DNA from: Anaerolineaceae bacterium
GTDB lineage: Bacteria > Chloroflexota > Anaerolineae > Anaerolineales > Villigracilaceae
DNA: 20,540 nucleotides
Reading direction: 5' to 3'
NCBI GenBank assembly: GCA_009885445.1
Contig: VFKQ01000088.1
Location: forward strand, 1 to 20,540
This document shows, piece after piece, positions 6,090 to 12,855 of this stretch. The position numbers were made by a program, and so were the translations under genes. The number at the start of each line of letters is the position of its first letter. The first letter of the stretch is position 1. The notes beneath the pieces are model-generated. The model was given only the letters and a program-made list of their open reading frames with translations, searched no databases and had not been told where the DNA came from.

Positions 6090-6395
6090 AGAACAAGTGT
6101 ATCATAGGTAATCGCGCGCAGAAACGTGCGCGGGGAATCCTGCTTCATCGGATTCAAAAGAAAAATTGAAAGAAGTATTTTCTTGCCACAAAAATCATAC
6201 TGACATATACTTCGGGCAAGTTCGAATGAATCGACGAAAGAGGACTTCATAAAAAAGTTCGACGGCGCCACAATCGGTCGCGCTACACAAGCCGTGGTGG
6301 TTCGTGGTACAGTGGACGCGAAGGTCTAGTCATCGTATCGGTTTAACCAGATGCTCAACAACTCGATGTGAACCTACAGAAGTCATAGGATAATC
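6090..6395. other. Intergenic region between divergent dinG and PP2C genes
   Basis: About 306 bases without a convincing gene; the small minus-strand frame at 6086-6271 has no family signature. A GC-rich stem CGCGCA-GAAACG-TGCGCG lies at 6115-6132 close to the dinG start. It has no T-run, so it is not an obvious terminator. Promoters for both genes must lie here. TATGAT on the minus strand (6101-6106) is the only fair -10 candidate that I can point to. Confidence 0.5.
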
Positions 6396-7517
6396 ATGCA
6401 TAATATCGAATCCTTTTATCTATCCGATCCTGGCAAACAACGGGGTAACAACGAGGATGCCGCGGGAAACTTTGAGCCAATAGATGCGCTCGAGTTAGAG
6501 CAAAGTGGGCGGCTGTATGTAATTGCGGATGGGCTGGGAGGGCATCAAATGGGCGAGAAGGCCAGCGCTTATGCTGTTCAGACCTTGCTTAAGACTTATT
6601 ACAAAACGCCGGAAGTTCCGCCGGAGCGGCGCTTGCGCGAGAATATCCAACGTATCCATCAGGATATATTTAGCGATGCGCAAAAGAGTTTGGCGGCCGG
6701 GGAGAAGATGGCTACGACCATTGTGGCCGCGGTGGTGCGCGAAGATTTTCTGCAGGTTGCTCATGTGGGCGATAGCCGCGCCTACCTTATTCGAGATGGG
6801 CAGGCGCAACAACTTACAGCCGATCACAGTTACGTGGGAGACCTGTTGCGCTCCGGCACGCTCAGCGAAGAGCAGGCCATGAAATCTCCGTATCGTAATC
6901 GGTTGACGCGCAGTGTGGGCGGCAACGAAGCCATTCCGGAGGTGGACGTCAGTTCGCGTATTCCACTGCGTGGCGGCGATATCATCTTGTTATGCACAGA
7001 CGGCCTGACCCAATACATCACCCCACAAGACCTGCTCAGAATCACCGCAAATAAAAGCGCCCGCGAGATCGCAGAGCAATTGATTCAATTTGCGAATTCG
7101 CAGGGCGGCTCCGATAACGTCACCGCTTCGGTAATCATATACGGAACGAAATCCCCGTTGGTGGTTCCCGTGACGCCGCCGCACAAGACATTCTGGCCTA
7201 TGGCGGTTATTGTGGCCCTGTTGTTAATCACGTTGCTCGCTGTACTGAGCTGGTTTCGAAATCGGGTTCTCCCCCCGCTTCCCACCGCCACAGCGACGCT
7301 CGTTACGTCGACATCCGTCCCGCTAGCCTCGTCTACACCGACGGCACCCCCGACATCCACGTTCATGTCAACTTCAACCTCGACGCCCACGCCAACTTCG
7401 ACCTCCACGCTCACGCCGACCCCGTTCCCAACAGCGACGCGTACCGCACAAGATGAGATTCCAAATGTGCTGACGAAAATCGGACCCATCCCATCCAGCA
7501 TTCCACCTTTCCCGTAA
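6396..7517 (+). CDS. Membrane-anchored PP2C-type Ser/Thr phosphatase
   Basis: Residues 1-250 are a complete PP2C (Stp1/PrpC-like) metal-dependent phosphatase: RGNNED (16-21), VIADGLGGH (42-50), MATTIVAAVV, HVGDSRAY (123-130), CTDGL (200-204) and GGSDNVTAS (237-245). The metal-binding Asp residues at about 21, 45, 202 and 240 are all present. A single membrane helix follows (about 266-286, FWPMAVIVALLLITLLAVLS), then a Pro/Thr/Ser-rich tail of about 85 residues that should be outside the cell. Most Stp/PrpC enzymes are soluble, so the anchor would hold this one near the membrane kinases at 15250 and 17036, whose phosphothreonines it probably removes. The tail ends without a recognisable sensor domain. 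AGGA lies five bases before the ATG. The FHA-ABC gene follows on the same strand, with a MITE-like element in between. Confidence 0.92.
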   Translation: MHNIESFYLSDPGKQRGNNEDAAGNFEPIDALELEQSGRLYVIADGLGGHQMGEKASAYAVQTLLKTYYKTPEVPPERRLRENIQRIHQDIFSDAQKSLAAGEKMATTIVAAVVREDFLQVAHVGDSRAYLIRDGQAQQLTADHSYVGDLLRSGTLSEEQAMKSPYRNRLTRSVGGNEAIPEVDVSSRIPLRGGDIILLCTDGLTQYITPQDLLRITANKSAREIAEQLIQFANSQGGSDNVTASVIIYGTKSPLVVPVTPPHKTFWPMAVIVALLLITLLAVLSWFRNRVLPPLPTATATLVTSTSVPLASSTPTAPPTSTFMSTSTSTPTPTSTSTLTPTPFPTATRTAQDEIPNVLTKIGPIPSSIPPFP

Positions 7518-7626
7518 AGTTCTCCTGCCTGCCAGCTGACTTCTCCAAACGGATCACTGCGCGCAAAACGACCGGCAATTTTTACGAGACACGGATATCC
7601 AAATTCAAAATTAGCTATTCCTGATA

Positions 7627-7755
7627 GTGTGCACGCAAACCATGTCAGAGACTCGACGTAAAGACTTCGGAAATCTCCCTGGATACGCCTAAAACGGAGA
7701 ACCCTCTTAAAGATTTCCGAAGTCTGAATCGGGGCGACAAGCTTTGTGTGCACAC
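7627..7755 (+). mobile_element. MITE-like element, copy 1 (129 bp, with 8-bp target duplication)
   Basis: The element starts GTGTGCACGCAAA and ends TTTGTGTGCACAC, terminal inverted repeats matching at 12 of 13 positions. It is flanked on both sides by TCCTGATA (7619-7626 and 7756-7763), a perfect 8-bp target-site duplication. Inside is a second perfect inverted repeat, AGACTTCGGAAATCT (7662-7676) against AGATTTCCGAAGTCT (7711-7725). A nearly identical copy lies in reverse orientation at 18686-18813. There is no transposase gene, so it must be mobilised in trans. It sits between the phosphatase and FHA-ABC genes and could interrupt their co-transcription. Confidence 0.88.
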
Positions 7756-7839
7756 TCCTGATATCCTCGAGAAACTTCGCGAGGGAATATCGTTTATACT
7801 TTCCAGGATACTTAACCTATTTTCATCGGAGTTACTCAT

Positions 7840-10800
7840 ATGACCATCCTGCTTATTTCCATCCCTGACCAATCTCCGCGCGAAGTAACGCTTGAACATG
7901 GATCGTATCACATTGGTCGCGGCGCAGAAAATGAGATCGTGCTCGAAAGTAAGCTCGTCTCGCGTGTGCATGGCTTGTTCGAACTGCGCGGCGCGGAATG
8001 GGTCTACACTGACCTCAAAAGTAGCAACCATTCCTTTGTGAATGGAAAAGAGATTAATGAGGCGATTCTGCGCGATGGAATGCAATTGCAGTTGGGCAAG
8101 GATCCGCACCTTGCGGTGATGATCGCCATTCGGTTAGACGCGCACGTTACAAGCCCGGACAACAACGCCACCATGGTAAACGCCACCAGGATAGATGCCA
8201 CCATGGAGAACGCGGTCCGGGCGAATTCAACCATCGTGATGGAGAGAGGCGGGAGCGCTGGCCGAGCGGCAGAAACGCTTGATTTTCAAACTGTGCCCGA
8301 ATTCATTGTCCGCGATATAGATGGAGTCACACAAAAATACACCCTGTCGAAACCGAGCATGCGCCTGGGCCGCGCCGTTGATAACGATATTGCGGTCAAT
8401 AGCCGCCTGGTTTCAAAGAATCATTTGCAGATTGAAACAAAGTCGCGCAAAGTGACAATCACCGACTTGAACAGCACCAACGGCACGCATGTCAATGGCA
8501 ATCGCATCGAGCCCAATCAAAGCGTCATGTTAAAACCAGGCGATGTCATGCGCATCGGTGACCTGACCGGAAATTCGATTCAGATTACTTATGGAAGCGG
8601 CATTGAAGGAGACGCGCGCCGAGAATCTGTAGACACACTTGACCTCTCCAAGCTTGCCACCCAGCCCAGCATGATCGTCGGACGCGATGATTCGTGTGAC
8701 CTGACCATGGCGCACCCGGGTGTTTCGAAACATCATGCCATGATCACGCGCGAGAGCGGGCAGATTTCGATTAAAGATTTGGGTAGCACCAACGGCACCT
8801 TTGTCAACGGCGCGCGCATCACGCAGGTTGTTCTGAATAATGGCGATGAGATTCGTATCGGCCCCTTCCATTTGGTCTACGACGGCGCCCGCCAAAACCT
8901 GGGCGGGTCGCGAAAACTTGGGCATCGGCTCGACGCGATTCATCTTGTCAAACAAGTCAAAGGCGGATTTACCATCCTTAAGGATGTGTCATTGTCGATT
9001 CAACCCACTGAATTTGTCGCCTTTGTGGGCGGCAGTGGCGCCGGCAAGAGCACCTTAATGAAAGCGTTCAATGGGTATGAACCCGCTACGAAAGGTCAAC
9101 TGCTGATTGACGGGGAGGAACTCTACAGCCGTCTGGATATGTATCGCACCGAGATGGGCTATGTGCCGCAGGACGATATCATCCATCGTGAGTTGCCCGT
9201 GCGTTTGGCGTTATGGTATGCCGCCAAACTGCGTCTGCCGGATGCCAGCAACGAAGAGATCAATAAGGCCATTGATGATGCTCTCAAAGCAGTCGAAATG
9301 ACCGAACACCAAACCAAGCGTGTCAAGGACCTCAGCGGAGGTCAGCGTAAGAGGGTTTCCATTGCCGCCGAATTGCTGGCTCAACCCTCCCTGTTTTATC
9401 TCGATGAACCGACCTCGGGCCTGGACCCGGGTTTGGAAAAGAAAATGATGTACGACCTGAAGCGTCTCGCCGATCAGGGCCGCACAATTCTCCTGGTGAC
9501 GCATGCCACGGCCAATATCGAGCAATGCGATTACGTGGCCTTCATGGCCAAGGGACAGTTGGCCTATTACGGCCCCCCGAAGGAAGCCATTAAATTCTTT
9601 GAGGCTGAGGATTTTTCTGATATTTATCAGAAACTCTCCTTTGAAATTGATCCCGCAAAGGGCGTCCCCGCCCCGCCCGAATTGCTAGCCGAGTATCAGC
9701 AGTCCGAAAGTTCGAGTAAGGGCGGCAGAGTGTCTGCCGGTGTTTTGTGGTCCGAAAAATTCCACAAGTCGCCTCTCTATCAAAAATATGTCGCGAGTCG
9801 ACAGGCCAGCATCAGCGACAGCCGCAAGCGTGGCAGTGGCGGCGGCGCGGCCGCGCTTAGACCTGCGCGCGCCTCGTTCATCAAGCAGACTTATTACCTG
9901 GCCCGCCGTCACTTCGATCTGATTCGGCACGACGTCCGCACTTTGATTATTTTACTGGCCATGTTGCCGATGATCGGCGTGTTGTTTGGTGCAGTGAGTG
10001 GACACGCTTGGTTGACCGGTAAAGAATGGGAGACCAGGTCTGGGACGATCATCACCGGTACCTTCAAAGAAATCAAAGACGCGATGAAGGCCGATTTAAA
10101 GGGCCAGCCAAAAGATGCGAGCAATACCTTTACGCCTTATCAAGACGCATCGACATTAGTGATGATGCTTGCGCTGGCACTGACTCAGGGAGGCACCTTT
10201 GCCGCTTCATATGAGATAGTCAAGGAGCGCGCCATCTTCCGTCGCGAGCGGGCCGTGAACCTGAGCGTGTGGTCCTATGTACTTTCCAAGGTAGTGGTCT
10301 TGGGCCTGTTTGCGCTGATTCAAGTGGGAGGTACACTGCTGATGCTCAGCTTCTTTGTGGACCTCAACGTAACGGGAATCGTCTTCACAGACTTTAGCAT
10401 CCTCGAAATCTTCATCTCGCTTTACATGGCTGTTTTGGCGAGCGTTGGACTTGGATTGTTTATCTCGGCTCTGGTGCCCAGCACGGATGTGGTGCTCTAC
10501 GTGATTCTGGCGCAACTCTTCCTGCAGATCGTACTTACGGGAACCTTATTCCCGCTCGACAGCAATCCCGCTTCGTACGCTGTCCCCGGCTACTGGGCCA
10601 CGGATGCCCTCTCGTCCATCGTTGACCTGCCTCGACTGGATAAAGAGGGATATAGCTGCCAGGTGGCGGAGGGCCAGAATCCTACGACGGGCGCAATAGA
10701 ACTTCAGACATTCTGCGATTCCGCCGAGAGCAAGGCAAACAGCCTGAAAAGCTACGCACACACAGCCGAGCATATGATCTTCTCGTGGTTTGCGATGGGA

Positions 10801-10869
10801 GCGCAAATGCTGTTCTTCGTCTTACTGACGGTCATTGTGCAAGCGCGCAAGAAACCCGAAAGGGACTGA
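7840..10869 (+). CDS. Triple-FHA domain ABC-2 transporter (ATPase-permease fusion)
   Basis: This 1009-residue protein has three FHA phosphothreonine-binding domains (about 20-95, 165-250 and 270-347). They carry GRG...SRVHG...VNG, LGR...NHL...STNGT and GR...KHHA...STNGT. A Rad53-like ligand site is most complete in the second and third. An ABC ATPase follows: Walker A GGSGAGKST (397-405), signature LSGGQ (498-502), Walker B FYLDEP (519-524) and the His of LLVTHAT (555). The C-terminal third (about 690-1000) is an ABC-2 permease with several membrane helices, in the ABCG-like order ATPase then permease. The substrate is unknown. FHA domains suggest control by the Ser/Thr kinases and PP2C enzyme nearby. 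Residues 109-133 are five NATxx-like pentapeptides. GGAG precedes the ATG, and a strong terminator follows. Confidence 0.92.
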   Translation: MTILLISIPDQSPREVTLEHGSYHIGRGAENEIVLESKLVSRVHGLFELRGAEWVYTDLKSSNHSFVNGKEINEAILRDGMQLQLGKDPHLAVMIAIRLDAHVTSPDNNATMVNATRIDATMENAVRANSTIVMERGGSAGRAAETLDFQTVPEFIVRDIDGVTQKYTLSKPSMRLGRAVDNDIAVNSRLVSKNHLQIETKSRKVTITDLNSTNGTHVNGNRIEPNQSVMLKPGDVMRIGDLTGNSIQITYGSGIEGDARRESVDTLDLSKLATQPSMIVGRDDSCDLTMAHPGVSKHHAMITRESGQISIKDLGSTNGTFVNGARITQVVLNNGDEIRIGPFHLVYDGARQNLGGSRKLGHRLDAIHLVKQVKGGFTILKDVSLSIQPTEFVAFVGGSGAGKSTLMKAFNGYEPATKGQLLIDGEELYSRLDMYRTEMGYVPQDDIIHRELPVRLALWYAAKLRLPDASNEEINKAIDDALKAVEMTEHQTKRVKDLSGGQRKRVSIAAELLAQPSLFYLDEPTSGLDPGLEKKMMYDLKRLADQGRTILLVTHATANIEQCDYVAFMAKGQLAYYGPPKEAIKFFEAEDFSDIYQKLSFEIDPAKGVPAPPELLAEYQQSESSSKGGRVSAGVLWSEKFHKSPLYQKYVASRQASISDSRKRGSGGGAAALRPARASFIKQTYYLARRHFDLIRHDVRTLIILLAMLPMIGVLFGAVSGHAWLTGKEWETRSGTIITGTFKEIKDAMKADLKGQPKDASNTFTPYQDASTLVMMLALALTQGGTFAASYEIVKERAIFRRERAVNLSVWSYVLSKVVVLGLFALIQVGGTLLMLSFFVDLNVTGIVFTDFSILEIFISLYMAVLASVGLGLFISALVPSTDVVLYVILAQLFLQIVLTGTLFPLDSNPASYAVPGYWATDALSSIVDLPRLDKEGYSCQVAEGQNPTTGAIELQTFCDSAESKANSLKSYAHTAEHMIFSWFAMGAQMLFFVLLTVIVQARKKPERD
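8164..8238 (+). repeat. Five 15-bp in-frame repeats encoding NATxx pentapeptides
   Basis: Between FHA domains 1 and 2 the protein reads NATMV-NATRI-DATME-NAVRA-NSTIV (residues 109-133). The DNA shows matching AAC/GAT-GCC-ACC units, clearest in the first three. Four of the five units carry Thr at position 3. T116 has Asp at +3, a spacing that some FHA domains prefer. Confidence 0.8.
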
Positions 10870-10880
10870 GGTATATAAAC

Positions 10881-10923
10881 AAAAAAACTTCCGAAGTCTC
10901 CGCGACTTCGGAAGTTTTTTTTT
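10881..10923. terminator. Bidirectional intrinsic terminator
   Basis: A run of A, then the 11-bp stem CTTCCGAAGTC / GACTTCGGAAG with a 5-base loop TCCGC, then nine T. It lies between the convergent FHA-ABC gene (stop 10869) and the serine hydrolase gene (stop 10941) and can serve both. The stem shares CTTCCGAAGT with the internal arms of the MITE-like elements. Confidence 0.92.
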
Positions 10924-10940
10924 CAACAGCTATCAGACAG

Positions 10941-12467
10941 CTATGTATTTTCCAAGGACAGGATGTTTAGAAGAATAGCCAAGCCCAGAAGATTGACTCC
11001 CCATAACATCGCCGAAGGTTGGCTGGGAATATTAATCTGCATCCAGCGGTGACCGACCATCCAATATGCAGACAATGTGACCATGCAAAGCGCGGCCCCC
11101 ATCACGCGACTTAAAGGAAGATGCGCCAGACGAAACTGGCGAACGCCGGAATGTATCCTTATGAAAAATTGGGCGAACAGAATCAGAGTGATTCCCAACA
11201 GCGAAAACGATAATGTTTGAAACGCGCGCCGCCCCATGAGCACGGCACGCGCAATATGAGCTTCATCCCGCCCCAGCCAATCAGTCCAGGCGCTGAGCGC
11301 GTGGGCAAAGACTTCCTGTCCCACTGAACTGTTGTCCATAATGACGATAGCATCGCCAGTGGAGGGAAAGGCCGCAAACTCGCACGCCCAACCCAGGTCG
11401 CCGCCGGATTGTGAAAGCAGGCTCTCGCCATTGGGCCGCGAATCAACATAATAGCCAAACCCATAGGCATTTGCATACACCCAACCGTGATAGCCCGAGA
11501 TCGAAACGGCGCGAGACGTCATCAAATGCACCGAATCTGCGGAGATGACTCCTCGACCCACCGGCCCGCTGTCCGCGCGGACGAGGGCCGAAGCGACGAA
11601 GAGCGCCAGGTCCGTTGTGGTCGTGTAGAGACCCGCAGGAGCCAGTTCGGTAAAAGCATAATCGGGGAGAGGTTTTCTATAAACGTCATAGGGAATGGCG
11701 CTGCGCGCAATTAGTTCGGGCGTGCGCGAAAAACTGCTGTCGGTCATGCTCAACGGCCACAACACTTCGCGCTGCATGTATTCCGCAAAAGATTCGCCGC
11801 TGACCTCTTCGATGATCAGTTGCAACAAAACATAGTTGGCATCGGAATACTTAAAGGCTTGACCGGGCGGCGTAATCAGGCGCAGCGGACCGCTGTTCCG
11901 TGTGCCCGGAAAATCCTTCATCCTGCCAACGAGCGCAGGCGGACCGTTGGTCAGCGACTCCTCCAAAGAGGGGAGTGGCTGGTCGGGAGGATAGCCCGGA
12001 TAATCAGCGCCAGCGAGACCGGATGTATGGCTCAACAGATGACGGATGGTAACTTTATTTGAATCGAAGTTTGAAGGAGGGAAATGCCAGCGTCGCAAAT
12101 AGGTCTCTGCCGCGGCGTCTAGATTCAGCTTGCCATCTTCCACAAGTTTCATCACGCCCCAGGCTGTGACGGTTTTGGAAATCGAAGAGGCCTGAAAAAC
12201 GGTTCGCGCGGTGACCGGTTCGCGCGTCTCGGCATTTGCAAAGCCATAGCCTTTTACCCAAACCACCTGGCCGCGCTGAATCAGCGCAATCGAAACGCCG
12301 GGTACGCGGGATTCTCGGAGCGCGCGCGGAATTAGAATATCCAGTTCGCGCGTGAACGCGGAGAGGTCTCCCGCAGGCTCGACCACGCGGATGGGAATCA
12401 AGATGTAGAAAAGTGCGAGGGAAAGATAAATAAAGGAAAGGGAAAAAATTAAAGGCTTGCGAAACAT
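10941..12467 (-). CDS. Membrane serine hydrolase, class C beta-lactamase/PBP-like family
   Basis: The protein has 508 residues. An N-terminal hydrophobic segment (about 5-27) is a signal or anchor sequence. The catalytic domain then spans about 35-390 with the SxxK nucleophile motif S95-I-S-K98 in FQASSISKTV, the conserved HLLSHTSGL, and YSDANYVLL in place of the usual Y-x-N motif. Three further hydrophobic helices at the C-terminus (about 412-508) suggest that the enzyme is held on the outside of the membrane. Members of this family include D-aminopeptidases, esterases and penicillin-interactive proteins, so the substrate cannot be named; a role on peptidoglycan or envelope esters is plausible. 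AGGAG lies five bases before the ATG, and TACAAT about 22 bases upstream is a candidate -10. The gene faces the FHA-ABC gene and shares its terminator. Confidence 0.88.
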   Translation of the reverse strand: MFRKPLIFSLSFIYLSLALFYILIPIRVVEPAGDLSAFTRELDILIPRALRESRVPGVSIALIQRGQVVWVKGYGFANAETREPVTARTVFQASSISKTVTAWGVMKLVEDGKLNLDAAAETYLRRWHFPPSNFDSNKVTIRHLLSHTSGLAGADYPGYPPDQPLPSLEESLTNGPPALVGRMKDFPGTRNSGPLRLITPPGQAFKYSDANYVLLQLIIEEVSGESFAEYMQREVLWPLSMTDSSFSRTPELIARSAIPYDVYRKPLPDYAFTELAPAGLYTTTTDLALFVASALVRADSGPVGRGVISADSVHLMTSRAVSISGYHGWVYANAYGFGYYVDSRPNGESLLSQSGGDLGWACEFAAFPSTGDAIVIMDNSSVGQEVFAHALSAWTDWLGRDEAHIARAVLMGRRAFQTLSFSLLGITLILFAQFFIRIHSGVRQFRLAHLPLSRVMGAALCMVTLSAYWMVGHRWMQINIPSQPSAMLWGVNLLGLAILLNILSLENT

Positions 12468-12566
12468 GGCGCTCCTGCGTTTCTAAAATATTGTAACCCA
12501 GCAGGTTGGGGCGTTTCAGTTCAGTTTGAAAGAAGGATGCCTCTTTCATTGTATAATTTTATCTAC

Positions 12567-12608
12567 ATCGCCCTTGGCGAACGCGGCATGGCGACTGTAT
12601 ACAAAACA
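12567..12608 (+). pseudogene. Remnant of a Ser/Thr kinase P-loop
   Basis: A short stretch translates IALGERGMATVYKT. This matches the glycine-rich loop of the nearby kinase (QLGEGGMATVYKA at 15250 onward), with one Gly replaced by Arg. No kinase sequence continues on either side: the same frame runs on into repeat-like sequence and stops at 12731. TATAAT at 12552-12557 lies just upstream. I read it as a decayed copy of a kinase start. Confidence 0.6.
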
Positions 12609-12740
12609 TCGGCGAATGAATTCGCCTCAACCTCCGCAAAGTCCACCTTCGTGGACTCGTGTATAGCCGACGAAGGCGATGTGCTGAGCCTGTCGAGGTA
12701 TCGGCTTCGCAAATATAGCGGCGACTTCTAGTCGCCCCTT
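12609..12740 (+). repeat. REP-like hairpin-rich sequence
   Basis: Several short perfect stems follow each other: GGCGAA-TGAA-TTCGCC, TCCAC-CTTC-GTGGA and GGCGACT-TCT-AGTCGCC (12720-12736). Between them lies GTGCTGAGCCTGTCGAGG, which resembles the widespread bacterial palindromic repeats built around GAGC-TGTCGA. A shorter relative (CTTCGCAAG...GCGACAT-TT-ATGTCGC) occurs at 15102-15131, also ahead of a kinase start. It does not look protein-coding. Confidence 0.55.
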
Positions 12741-12754
12741 ATTGGGAGCAACAC

Positions 12755-12835
12755 ATGACAAACCTCATCGGCCAATCCCTCGGACGTTATCACATCCTCG
12801 AACAACTCGGCGAGGGTGTACCCTCCTCGCAATGA
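12755..12835 (+). pseudogene. Truncated Ser/Thr kinase N-terminus
   Basis: An ATG preceded by GGGAG opens MTNLIGQSLGRYHILEQLGE, then G-VPSSQ and a TGA stop after 26 residues. The first 21 residues are nearly the same as those of the intact kinase at 15250 (MADIIGQSLGRYHILEQLGE). Homology ends abruptly inside the glycine-rich loop, so this cannot be a working kinase. It retains a ribosome binding site and would be translated as a short peptide ending about 20 bases before mprF. Confidence 0.8.
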
Positions 12836-12855
12836 CGAAATAAAAAAGGACCGTA

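Noticed and set aside
7518..7626. Possible read-through extension of the PP2C tail past its stop codon (frame stays open for about 45 codons)
   Set aside because: There is no recognisable domain, the open length is not remarkable, and it ends in the MITE.
7085..7753. 222-residue minus-strand frame over the PP2C tail and the MITE
   Set aside because: The valine/glycine repeat is the complement of the Thr/Pro codons of the phosphatase tail, and the rest is MITE sequence.
12537..12731. 64-residue frame MPLSLYNFIYIALGERGMATVYK... as a real gene
   Set aside because: Only the kinase P-loop fragment is recognisable, and the remainder is REP-like hairpin sequence. It is annotated as a remnant.
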